From JBFWNZ01 sp050250795 (GTDB lineage Bacteria > Pseudomonadota > Alphaproteobacteria > UBA8366), in NCBI GenBank assembly GCA_050250795.1, contig JBFWNZ010000159.1:1-8477 (forward strand): DNA of 8,477 bases, in the 5' to 3' direction. The notes under the pieces are model-generated. The model saw only the letters and a list, made by a program, of their open reading frames with translations, did no database searches and had not been told where the DNA came from. Numbering within the stretch: position 1 is the stretch's first letter; each line of letters starts with the position of its first letter. The position numbers were made by a program, and so were the translations under genes. Shown one piece after another: positions 1 through 6,375 of the stretch.

Positions 1-477
<477 letters not shown>

Positions 478-566
478 GCGCGATCCGCTCATTCTGGGCC
501 ACAGCGTCTTACTGGACGCGACGGCGGAAGTCCACCGCCCCGCCCCTTCTGTCCGGAAATGGCCGC
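478..566 (-). promoter_or_regulatory. Gap before trpB with a weak promoter-like pair
   Basis: This 89-nt gap separates the NTF2-like stop from the trpB start. On the minus strand it holds TGGACT, then 17 nt, then TAAGAC, a poor but correctly spaced match to a sigma-70 -35/-10 pair. A short inverted repeat (GGCGG at 523-527, CCGCC at 535-539) overlaps it and has no T-run, so it is not a terminator. No leader peptide rich in Trp codons is visible. trpB may have its own weak start here or may simply be read from upstream; the evidence is thin. Confidence 0.2.
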
Positions 567-929
567 TTAGAAATGATAGACGCGGCAGGCGGCGACCCGC
601 TCGCCCGCCCATTCGAACAGCTCCGCCACCCGCATGGGTTCGGCAGGACCGGGTTCGGCATAGCGGTCGTATTCCACGACCGTGGAGCCCTCGCCCGACA
701 GGACGCGGACGATCCGGAAGTCGAGCCGCGTGTAGCGCGCGAAGGCGCGCCGCGCATAGTCCGCGATCTCCGCCTGCCCCGTCAGCGCCGTGCGACCGTC
801 GCCCAGCGCGGCCGCGACCTTGGCGCTCGCATGCGTGCCGTCCGGCAGATAGAGCGCCGCGACCGCAGCCGGATCGAAGCCTTCCCAGGCCGCCTTCCAG
901 CGCGCAATACGCGGATCGATCTCCGTCAC
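567..929 (-). CDS. Small NTF2/SnoaL-like protein between trpF and trpB
   Basis: This predicted cytoplasmic protein has 120 residues and no signal peptide or membrane segment. Its pattern is that of the NTF2/SnoaL cone fold: an N-terminal helix with RIARWKAAWEGFDPAAVAALY (residues 7-27), the turn LPDGTHAS, a middle helix around 51-66 (GQAEIADYARRAFARY), then strands ending in RVYHF at the C-terminus. The family includes enzymes and binding proteins with many ligands, so no substrate can be named. I chose the GTG at 929-927. It lies 4 nt after the trpF stop and is preceded, with 8 nt of spacing, by GAGGA (942-938) inside the end of trpF. The open frame continues upstream to 1040, but those 37 residues are Arg/Ala/Pro-rich and overlap trpF, so I reject them. 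The tight spacing implies co-translation with trpF. The fold call is fairly confident; a link to tryptophan synthesis is only suggested by position. Confidence 0.85.
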   Translation of the reverse strand: MTEIDPRIARWKAAWEGFDPAAVAALYLPDGTHASAKVAAALGDGRTALTGQAEIADYARRAFARYTRLDFRIVRVLSGEGSTVVEYDRYAEPGPAEPMRVAELFEWAGERVAACRVYHF

Positions 930-933
930 AGCG

Positions 934-1587
934 TCAATCCTCGATGGCGCGTACGGCCGCGAGGAAGGCCGCGATCTTGGCCGGGCTCTTGCGGCCGGGC
1001 GCGTCCTCGACGCCCGACGAGCAGTCCACCACGCGCGCACCCGACAGCCGCACCGCCTCCGCGACGTTGCCGAGATGCAGTCCCCCTGCCAGCATCCAAG
1101 GCAAGGGCCAGCGCCGGCCGCTCAGCAGCGTCCAGTCGAAGGAGACCGCATTGCCGCCCGGCATGGCATTGACCATGGATTTCGGTGCCTTGCCGTCGAA
1201 CATCAGCCAGTCGGCCGCGTCGAGATAGGCGTTCGCCCGGTCGATATCCGCCGACTCGGCCACCGACAGCGCCTTCATCACCGGAATGCCCGTCCGCTGC
1301 TTAAGGGCAACGAGCCGCTCCGGCGTCTCCTTGCCATGCAGTTGCAGCATTTCCAGCGGCCCGGCCGCCAGCACCGCGTCGATCAGCGCGTCGTCGGGAT
1401 CGACGAACAGCCCCACACGCCGCGCCCGCCCGGCCGCCAGACGCCCCAGCGCCGCGGCGCCGGCCGGGTCCAGCGCCCGAGGGCTCGTCGGATAGAACAC
1501 GAAGCCGACATGGCTTGCCCCGCCGGCGAGCGCCGCCTCCATCGCCGCCGGGTCGTTGATCCCGCAGATTTTCGCCGTAACCGTCAT
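934..1587 (-). CDS. trpF: Phosphoribosylanthranilate isomerase
   Basis: TrpF catalyses the Amadori rearrangement of N-(5'-phosphoribosyl)anthranilate to the deoxyribulose form (CdRP), the third step of tryptophan synthesis. The 217-residue protein is a single (beta/alpha)8 barrel of normal length. KICGI (residues 6-10) carries the general base Cys8, and FDGKAP (130-135) carries the general acid Asp131. GFVFYPTSPR (28-37), LQLHGKE (81-87), the phosphate-binding AGGL (167-170) and DCSSGVED (188-195) are the usual family signatures. The ATG at 1587-1585 overlaps the pyrF stop (ATGA), so translation is probably coupled to pyrF; no strong ribosome binding site is seen. The NTF2-like gene follows 4 nt after the stop. 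All key residues are present and identification is secure. Confidence 0.97.
   Translation of the reverse strand: MTVTAKICGINDPAAMEAALAGGASHVGFVFYPTSPRALDPAGAAALGRLAAGRARRVGLFVDPDDALIDAVLAAGPLEMLQLHGKETPERLVALKQRTGIPVMKALSVAESADIDRANAYLDAADWLMFDGKAPKSMVNAMPGGNAVSFDWTLLSGRRWPLPWMLAGGLHLGNVAEAVRLSGARVVDCSSGVEDAPGRKSPAKIAAFLAAVRAIED
938..942 (-). promoter_or_regulatory. Shine-Dalgarno sequence of the NTF2-like gene, inside the trpF end
   Basis: GAGGA on the minus strand lies 8 nt before the GTG at 929. It falls in the last codons of trpF (stop at 936-934). It decides the start of the small gene, because no ATG occurs near the beginning of the conserved part. Confidence 0.6.
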
Positions 1588-2387
1588 GCGCTCGCGATTT
1601 GGGCCGCCATGGCGCGCGCAGCCGCGGCCGGATCGGGTGCGCCGGTGATCGGTCGCCCGATCACCAGGAAGTCCGCTCCGTCGGCAACCGCCGCCGCGGG
1701 GCTCGACACCCGCTTCTGGTCGCCCAGGCTGCCGAGCACGGGCCGGATGCCCGGCACGACCAGGGTGAAATCCGGTCCGCAGGCCCTGCGCACGGCCGCG
1801 ACCTCGCGCGGCGAGCAGACGACGCCGTGGCAGCCCTGATCCTGGGCCAGCCGGGCCAGCCGCACCACCTGATCCGCCAGCGAACCATGCATGCCGATCG
1901 AAGACAGGTCGTTCTCGTCCAGGCTGGTCAGCACGGTGACGGCGATGATCTTCGGCTTGGACGGTGCCGCTGCGGCAGCCTCGACGGCAGCCTTGAGCAT
2001 CGCCGGTCCGCCCGAGGCATGCACCGTCAGCATCGCGGGCTCCAGCGGGGCAACGGCCTCGACGGCTCCGGCCACCGTGTTCGGAATGTCGTGGAACTTC
2101 AGGTCGAGGAACAGCGGCATCCGGCGTCCCACGGACGGCGCGGGGGCAGGGGTCGCAATGGGCGCGCCGCCGCGGCGCTGCCCCGGCCGCCCGGCCGCCG
2201 GCGCGGCACGGCGGTCCGGCTGGCCGGATGCGACCTGCCGCACGCCCTGCGGACCGTTGGCGTTGAAGAAGGTCATGCCCAGCTTGATGCCGCCCACCTG
2301 GCCCGCCAGCTTGGACACCAGCGTGCGCGCAGCCGCCGTGTCGACGGTATCGATAGCGACGAAGATACGTTTTGCGGCGTCGGACAT
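1584..2387 (-). CDS. pyrF: Orotidine 5'-phosphate decarboxylase with an unusual internal insertion
   Basis: PyrF decarboxylates OMP to UMP, the last step of de novo pyrimidine synthesis. From the ATG at 2387 the protein has 267 residues, while the bacterial family is usually about 230-245. Motifs in order are FVAID (9-13, with Asp13), GIKLGM (33-38, Lys35), the catalytic tetrad region FLDLKFHDIPNTV (93-105, with Asp95, Lys97 and Asp100), VPGIRP (211-216) and the phosphate loop IGRPIT (243-248, Arg245). All catalytic residues are intact, so the enzyme should be active. The extra length is a Pro/Ala/Arg/Gly-rich stretch at about residues 55-89, just before the strand with the catalytic motif. 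I chose this ATG because the protein homology begins here and a strong GGAGGGGAGG lies just upstream; the frame stays open further upstream but overlaps the AGE gene. The stop overlaps the trpF start. Confidence 0.96.
   Translation of the reverse strand: MSDAAKRIFVAIDTVDTAAARTLVSKLAGQVGGIKLGMTFFNANGPQGVRQVASGQPDRRAAPAAGRPGQRRGGAPIATPAPAPSVGRRMPLFLDLKFHDIPNTVAGAVEAVAPLEPAMLTVHASGGPAMLKAAVEAAAAAPSKPKIIAVTVLTSLDENDLSSIGMHGSLADQVVRLARLAQDQGCHGVVCSPREVAAVRRACGPDFTLVVPGIRPVLGSLGDQKRVSSPAAAVADGADFLVIGRPITGAPDPAAAARAMAAQIASA
2121..2225 (-). other. Low-complexity insertion in pyrF (about residues 55-89)
   Basis: Typical PyrF proteins pass from ...GPEGVR through a short loop straight into PLFLDLKxHDIP. 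Here about 35 extra residues made almost only of Pro, Ala, Arg, Gly and Gln are inserted in frame. The DNA is extremely GC-rich and contains a 6-bp inverted repeat (2164-2169 with 2173-2178, 3-nt loop). A near-palindrome, TCCGGC-TG-GCCGGA, lies at 2215-2228 at the edge. It is likely a disordered surface loop. Whether it arose by slippage or by insertion of a small repeat element cannot be told from one sequence. Confidence 0.7.
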
Positions 2388-2400
2388 CGGCCTCCCCTCC
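2388..2400 (-). promoter_or_regulatory. Strong Shine-Dalgarno sequence of pyrF
   Basis: On the minus strand GGAGGGGAGG (2400-2391) is followed by CCG and the pyrF ATG. Of the two overlapping GGAGG copies, the first has the better 8-nt spacing. It is the clearest ribosome binding site in the left half of the window and fixes the pyrF start. Confidence 0.75.
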
Positions 2401-2434
2401 GTGGTCGCGGCGGATGATAGAGGCCGGACGAGGC

Positions 2435-2448
2435 CGGGGCTAGCCCCG
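2435..2448. repeat. Perfect 14-nt palindrome over the stop codon of the AGE-family gene
   Basis: CGGGGCTAGCCCCG is its own reverse complement, and the TAG stop (2442-2440) lies in its centre. In RNA it could form a short hairpin with almost no loop. No T-run follows on the minus strand, so it is not a normal terminator. It lies about 50 nt before the pyrF start. Confidence 0.5.
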
Positions 2449-3585
2449 TGCAGCAGCGGCGCGTCCGGCTTCCACCGCCGCGAGGCCGAGGTGATAGAGG
2501 CTGGTCGCCGGCAGGTGATCGAGGAAGGGCGTGCCGGCTTCGTCCAGATGTTCGTGCCAGGTGCCGGGCGGGGTGGCGAAATGGTCGCGCAACAGCGCCG
2601 CGCACTGCGCCTGTAACCGCGCCGGCGCGGCATCGTCGCCTGCCAGCGCCTGCGCCGCATGCGCCTTGATGGCTTCGGTCTGGGGCCAGATGCGGCGCCT
2701 GCGCTTCAGCGGCCGGCCGCCGGCATCGACCATGTCGATCGCCTCGCCGCTGGCCGCATCCAGACCATGCGCCAGCGCAAAGCGATACAGAATATCCGCC
2801 TCGTGGCGCACCGTCGCATCGCCCGTCAGCCGCGCATGCTCGTGCAGCAGCCAGACCCATTCGAAATGATGGCCGGGCTCCACCTGCCGGCCCGCCTCAC
2901 CCGCCGCCGGCACCAGATCATCGGTCAGATACTCGCGCAGGCTGCCCTCGACCAGGAAGCGACGGCGGAACAGATCGACCAGTGCGGCCGCCCGCTCGCG
3001 ATAGCGGGCATCCCCGGTCGTCTCATACAGCGCCAGCGTCGCTTCCAGCAGATGCATATGCGGGTTCTGCCGCCGCGGCCCGCTCTGGAATGCACCGTCC
3101 GCGTCCAGCCCCTCGCGATATCCGCCGGCAGGATGAACGAGCGTTGCATCCAGGAAAGCCAGCGTCTCTTCCGCCGCCGGCAGCGCCCGCGGATCGCGGA
3201 AAGCCCGATGGTGCCAAGCCATCGCAAAGATGGCGAAAGCCTGATCGTACAGATTGCGCGCGTCGTCCATCGGCGCACCATCGGCCGCGACGCGGTGACG
3301 CCAGCCGCCTTCCGGGTGACGGTAATGCGCCAGCAGGAAATCGAGCCCCGCCGTCGCTGCGGCCTCGGCCCCGTCGACCAGACCCAGAAGCGCCATATGG
3401 CTGAAAACGTAAATCTGGCGCGCCTGGACCAGCGCCCGTTTGCCCAGTGCCGTCACCGGCTGCAACGAAAGATCGAGCCGCTCGTGGAAACCCCGCCCGG
3501 GGTCCACGCCCCGGTCCCGCCAGATCGGCAGCGTGTCGTCGAACAGGCGCCGGCGCAGCACTGCCACAGGATCGGGAACGGCCAC
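2440..3585 (-). CDS. AGE-family sugar epimerase/isomerase (N-acylglucosamine 2-epimerase superfamily)
   Basis: The 381-residue protein fits the (alpha/alpha)6-barrel AGE family (usually about 390-420 residues), which interconverts aldoses and ketoses or C2 epimers such as mannose/fructose or GlcNAc/ManNAc. Conserved sites in order are QARQIYVFSH (54-63, Arg56), NLYDQAF (111-117, Tyr113), NPHMH (174-178, Asn174 and His178), EPGHHFEW (236-243, His239/His240), IWPQTEAIKA (299-308) and the C-terminal TSLYH (361-365, His365). These correspond to the Arg, Tyr, Asn/His and two catalytic His residues known for E. coli YihS (comparison from memory). There is no signal peptide, so it should be cytoplasmic. 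The start is a GTG 2 nt after the lapA stop, with a weak upstream GGAG; GTG codons at residues 7 and 9 are possible alternatives. The family is sure; the substrate is not, with mannose isomerase or a mannose-6-phosphate-type activity plausible. Confidence 0.9.
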   Translation of the reverse strand: MAVPDPVAVLRRRLFDDTLPIWRDRGVDPGRGFHERLDLSLQPVTALGKRALVQARQIYVFSHMALLGLVDGAEAAATAGLDFLLAHYRHPEGGWRHRVAADGAPMDDARNLYDQAFAIFAMAWHHRAFRDPRALPAAEETLAFLDATLVHPAGGYREGLDADGAFQSGPRRQNPHMHLLEATLALYETTGDARYRERAAALVDLFRRRFLVEGSLREYLTDDLVPAAGEAGRQVEPGHHFEWVWLLHEHARLTGDATVRHEADILYRFALAHGLDAASGEAIDMVDAGGRPLKRRRRIWPQTEAIKAHAAQALAGDDAAPARLQAQCAALLRDHFATPPGTWHEHLDEAGTPFLDHLPATSLYHLGLAAVEAGRAAAARG

Positions 3586-3587
3586 GA

Positions 3588-3947
3588 TCAGCGCGGCTCC
3601 GTCGCGGAAGGCACCGTAACGGCGGCCGGCACAAGTGCCGTCTTCTCCGCGCGCTCAGACGGCTCCGCCTTGGCACGCAGCTCCGCAAGCTCGCGCTGCT
3701 GCATGACGACGGCGCGTTCCGCCTGTCTCGCACGACGGCGCGTGTCGGCCGCGGCGGCCCAGACGACGATGCCGCCGGCCAGAAACCCGACCAGAAAGGC
3801 GAGCATGGTCAACAGGAAGGCCGGAACGCCCAGGACGTAAGGCAATGGCCAGAGGGTCAGCTCCACCATTCCCCGATTGGACACGGCAAACAGCACCGCA
3901 AGGACGATCAGCGGAACCGCGATGAACCAATGCAGCAGTCTTGCCAC
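3588..3947 (-). CDS. LapA-domain (DUF1049) inner-membrane protein
   Basis: The 119-residue protein has two membrane segments, about 6-23 (HWFIAVPLIVLAVLFAV) and 41-65 (VPAFLLTMLAFLVGFLAGG...), joined by the conserved short loop SNRGMVELTLWPLPY (23-37). A charged helix likely to form a coiled coil follows (about 68-100), then a loose tail. This is the LapA/DUF1049 layout. In E. coli LapA and LapB work in lipopolysaccharide assembly and LpxC control; whether that holds here is not known, and no LapB is seen nearby. The start is a GTG at 3947-3945 with only a poor upstream GGCTGAGA. The gene lies 41 nt after ihfB and 2 nt before the AGE gene, so the three are probably one transcript. A lapA-like gene next to ihfB is common in Proteobacteria, which supports the call. 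Confidence 0.88.
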   Translation of the reverse strand: MARLLHWFIAVPLIVLAVLFAVSNRGMVELTLWPLPYVLGVPAFLLTMLAFLVGFLAGGIVVWAAAADTRRRARQAERAVVMQQRELAELRAKAEPSERAEKTALVPAAVTVPSATEPR

Positions 3948-3988
3948 GTCTCAGCCGCCTGCGCCCGCCGCGGGGACGGGCCGGCCCC

Positions 3989-4285
3989 TCAATGTTTGGC
4001 CGCGTCGTGGCCGTTGATCATGTCGCGCAGCTGCTTGCCGGTCTTGAAGAAGGGCACCGCCTTGCGGGACACATGCACCGTGTCGCCGGTCCGCGGATTG
4101 CGGCCGGTCCGGGCATCGCGAAGCTTTACCGAGAACGCACCGAAACCGCGCAACTCCACGCGGTCGCCGGTCGCGAGCGCGGCCGTAATCTCGTCGAAGA
4201 TCGTCGAGACGATACGCTCGACGTCACGCTGGAACAGATGCGGATTGAGTTCCGATATCCGCTGGATCAATTGCGACTTGGTCAT
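3989..4285 (-). CDS. ihfB: Integration host factor subunit beta
   Basis: IhfB pairs with IhfA to bind and sharply bend specific DNA sites in the nucleoid, helping recombination, replication and transcription. The 98-residue protein starts MTKSQLIQRI and has the dimer core (about 1-45), the signature VELRGFGAFSV (43-53), and the DNA-binding arm with GRNPRTGD (61-68), whose Pro64 is the residue that wedges into DNA. The tail KTGKQLRDMING matches IHF-beta rather than HU. I chose the ATG at 4285-4283 because it fits the family N-terminus and has GGGGTGG 8 nt upstream. An in-frame GTG at 4297 would add four residues. It follows rpsA, the standard proteobacterial position, but a terminator lies between them, so it probably has its own promoter. 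Confidence 0.96.
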   Translation of the reverse strand: MTKSQLIQRISELNPHLFQRDVERIVSTIFDEITAALATGDRVELRGFGAFSVKLRDARTGRNPRTGDTVHVSRKAVPFFKTGKQLRDMINGHDAAKH

Positions 4286-4480
4286 ACCGATGCCCACCCC
4301 GTGGCGACGCCCTCACGCTTGGCGGAGGGGGCTCTTGCGGCCCCTCTTCCTCGTCCGGGGCAAAGCGTGCCAGAGGCCCCGCCTCGGCGTCAAGGCGCAA
4401 CGCCATTGAAATGAAGGGCTTAGCCTTTCGGGTTCGCAACGGCCGCAAGAACGGATTTCGACGCGTACCACTCCCGGCCG
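4286..4480 (-). promoter_or_regulatory. ihfB upstream region with a candidate promoter
   Basis: This stretch between the rpsA terminator and ihfB has no credible gene. On the minus strand TTGACG (4393-4388) is a good -35 element. Its partner about 17-19 nt on (around 4370-4364, GCACGCT) is a poor -10 by E. coli standards, though alphaproteobacterial -10 boxes are loose. Downstream, GAGGGG (4325-4330) and CCCCTC (4341-4346) could pair as a leader hairpin. The need for a promoter follows from the terminator upstream; the exact position is uncertain. Confidence 0.35.
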
Positions 4481-4518
4481 AAAACGAAACGGCCCGCCGC
4501 ATTGCGCGGCGGGCCGTT
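4481..4518 (-). terminator. Rho-independent terminator of rpsA
   Basis: A perfect 13-bp GC-rich stem (4488-4500 with 4506-4518) closes a 5-nt loop, 27 nt past the rpsA stop. On the minus strand the stem is followed by TCGTTTTCGG, an interrupted T-run. The plus strand lacks a T-run after the stem, so the terminator acts on the rpsA transcript. It separates the aroA-cmk-rpsA unit from ihfB. Confidence 0.85.
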
Positions 4519-4545
4519 CGTGGGTTCCGACAAGCGGAAGAGCGA

Positions 4546-6255
4546 TCAGTCGTCGGACTTCTGGCGCTTGCGCTCTTCCTCTTCCTTCGAGCGCAGCGCG
4601 GCACCCAGGATGTCGCCCAGCGACGCACCGGACTCGGCGCTGCCGTAGTCCTTCATCGCCTGCTTCTCCTCCTCGACCTCGCGGGCCTTCACCGACAGCG
4701 TCACCTTGCGGGTGGCGCGGTCGATGTTGGTCACCTTCGCGTCCACCTTCTCGCCCGGCGCGAAGCGGTCGGGGCGCTGCTCGGAGCGGTCGCGCGACAG
4801 GTCGGCCTTGCGGATGAAGCCCGGCATGCCGCCGGCCACCGTCACCTCGATGCCCGCATCCTGGACCGAGACCACGGTGCAGGTCACGACCTCGCCCTTG
4901 CGGACGCCGGCCATCGCGGATTCCAGCGGGTCGTCGGCCAGCTGCTTGATGCCCAGGCTGACGCGCTCCTTCTCGGTGTCGACGTCCAGCACCTTGGCCT
5001 TGACCATGTCGCCCTTCTTGTAGCGCTTGATCGCCTCCTCGCCGGCCTCGTTCCAGTCGATGTCCGACAGGTGCACCATGCCGTCGATATCCTCATGCAG
5101 CCCGATGAACAGGCCGAACTCGGTGATGTTCTTCACCTCGCCCTCGACCTCGGTCCCGGCCGGGAAGCGCTCGACGAACTCCTCCCACGGGTTCTCCATG
5201 CACTGCTTGAGGCCCAGGCTGATGCGCCGCTTCTGCGGGTCGACGTCCAGCACCATCACCTCGACCTCCTGGCTGGTCGAGACGATCTTGCCCGGATGCA
5301 CGTTCTTCTTGGTCCAGCTCATCTCCGACACATGGACCAGGCCCTCGATCCCCGGCTCCAGCTCGACGAAGGCGCCGTAGTCGGTGATGTTGGTCACGCG
5401 GCCGCGGAACTTGGTGCCGACCGGATACTTGGCCTCCACACCCTCCCACGGGTCCGCTTCCAGCTGCTTCATGCCCAGGCTGATGCGCTGGGTCTCGGAG
5501 TTGAAGCGGATGACCTGCACCTCGACCGTCTGGCCGATCTGCAAGGCCTCGGACGGGTGGTTGATGCGCCGCCACGCGATGTCGGTGACGTGCAGCAGGC
5601 CGTCCACGCCGCCCAGGTCAATGAAGGCGCCGTAATCGGTGATGTTCTTCACCACGCCCTTCAGCACCTGGCCTTCCTTGAGGTTGGCGATCAGCTCGCT
5701 GCGCTGCTCGGCCCGGCTCTCCTCCAGCACCGCGCGGCGCGACACCACGATATTGCCGCGCGAGCGGTCCATCTTGAGGATCTGGAACGGCTGCGGCGTG
5801 CCCATCAGGGGGGTCACGTCGCGCACCGGGCGGATATCCACCTGGCTGCCCGGCAGGAAGGCGACCGCGCCCTGCAGGTCGACGGTGAAGCCGCCCTTGA
5901 CGCGGCCGAAGATGTGGCCCGTGACCTTCTCGCCCTTCTCGAAGGCGACCTCGAGCTGCGTCCAGGACTCCTCGCGCCGCGCCTTCTCGCGCGACAGCAT
6001 GGCCTCGCCATGCTTGTCCTCCATGCGCTCCAGATACACCTCGACCTTGTCGCCGGGGCGAATCTCGGAACCGGCGCCGAACTCCTTGAGCGCCACGCGC
6101 CCCTCGGACTTCAGCCCGACATCGATGAGGACGTAATCGTTCTCGATGGCGACGACGGTACCGGTGACGACGGTTCCTTCGATCCCGTCGCCGGTACCCA
6201 GCGATTCTTCGAGAAGATCGGCAAAACTTTCGGAAACTGCGGCTTGCGCTGACAT
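4546..6255 (-). CDS. rpsA: 30S ribosomal protein S1
   Basis: S1 is the large RNA-binding protein of the 30S subunit that captures mRNA and opens its structure before initiation. The 569-residue protein (E. coli has 557) carries six S1 domains, at about 27-90, 107-174, 195-263, 280-350, 367-437 and 452-523. Domains 3 to 6 are the regular RNA-binding repeats, with NITDYGAF twice (204-211, 289-296) and NITEFGLF (376-383), each ending in a R(I/V)SLG(M/L/I)K-type strand. The first two domains diverge, as expected for the ribosome-binding part. The tail SLGDILGAALRSKEEEERKRQKSDD is charged and typical of alphaproteobacterial S1. I start at the ATG at 6255 because MSAQAAVSESFADLLEES is the family N-terminus and AAGGA lies 11 nt upstream; a 25-residue extension is possible but basic and unlike S1. 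It lies 120 nt after cmk and ends before a strong terminator. In E. coli S1 represses its own translation; the leader here could serve that. Confidence 0.98.
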   Translation of the reverse strand: MSAQAAVSESFADLLEESLGTGDGIEGTVVTGTVVAIENDYVLIDVGLKSEGRVALKEFGAGSEIRPGDKVEVYLERMEDKHGEAMLSREKARREESWTQLEVAFEKGEKVTGHIFGRVKGGFTVDLQGAVAFLPGSQVDIRPVRDVTPLMGTPQPFQILKMDRSRGNIVVSRRAVLEESRAEQRSELIANLKEGQVLKGVVKNITDYGAFIDLGGVDGLLHVTDIAWRRINHPSEALQIGQTVEVQVIRFNSETQRISLGMKQLEADPWEGVEAKYPVGTKFRGRVTNITDYGAFVELEPGIEGLVHVSEMSWTKKNVHPGKIVSTSQEVEVMVLDVDPQKRRISLGLKQCMENPWEEFVERFPAGTEVEGEVKNITEFGLFIGLHEDIDGMVHLSDIDWNEAGEEAIKRYKKGDMVKAKVLDVDTEKERVSLGIKQLADDPLESAMAGVRKGEVVTCTVVSVQDAGIEVTVAGGMPGFIRKADLSRDRSEQRPDRFAPGEKVDAKVTNIDRATRKVTLSVKAREVEEEKQAMKDYGSAESGASLGDILGAALRSKEEEERKRQKSDD

Positions 6256-6375
6256 CTGTATCTCTATCCTTCGTTTGCTTTTCCGGCCGACCGGTTGTCT
6301 CCGGCGGTCTGGGAGGTTCTGGGAATGCACGGCCCGGACGCGGCCATGCGGCCGGACCGGCTTCCTGCAAGGCGG
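6256..6375 (-). promoter_or_regulatory. rpsA leader between cmk and rpsA
   Basis: This 120-nt gap holds the rpsA ribosome binding site (AAGGA at 6271-6267) in an A-rich, open stretch just before the start, as expected for a highly translated gene. Near its cmk end, 6334-6360 can form an imperfect hairpin: CGGCC (6341-6345) pairs with GGCCG (6350-6354), and an outer CCGG pairs with CCGG around a small internal loop. No T-run follows. I see no convincing promoter boxes, so rpsA may be read from upstream or from a promoter I cannot recognise. Confidence 0.35.

Noticed and set aside
930..1040. Longer N-terminus for the NTF2-like protein
   Set aside because: The extra 37 residues are Arg/Ala/Pro-rich, lie inside trpF in another frame and have no family similarity. 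The GTG at 929 with GAGGA upstream is better.
2388..2660. Upstream extension of PyrF by 90 residues
   Set aside because: The frame is open but lies mostly inside the AGE-family gene. PyrF homology and a strong Shine-Dalgarno sequence place the start at 2387.
2659..3840. 393-codon open frame on the plus strand, opposite the AGE and lapA genes
   Set aside because: It crosses two real genes on the other strand, is Arg-rich with no motif, and has no ribosome binding site that I could accept.
3978..3987. Palindrome GGGCCGGCCC just after the ihfB stop as a terminator
   Set aside because: The stem is only 5 bp with no loop, and no T-run follows on the minus strand. It is likely chance in GC-rich DNA.
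4355..4374. Sigma-54-like box TGGCACGCTTTGCC on the minus strand upstream of ihfB
   Set aside because: The GG and GC elements are separated by 8 nt rather than the required 10, so it does not fit a sigma-54 promoter.
4411..6252. 613-codon open frame on the plus strand, antisense to rpsA
   Set aside because: It mirrors rpsA, has an odd Leu/His/Asp/Ala-rich composition with no known domain, and is what high-GC codon bias gives opposite a highly expressed gene. The S1 frame explains the region fully.
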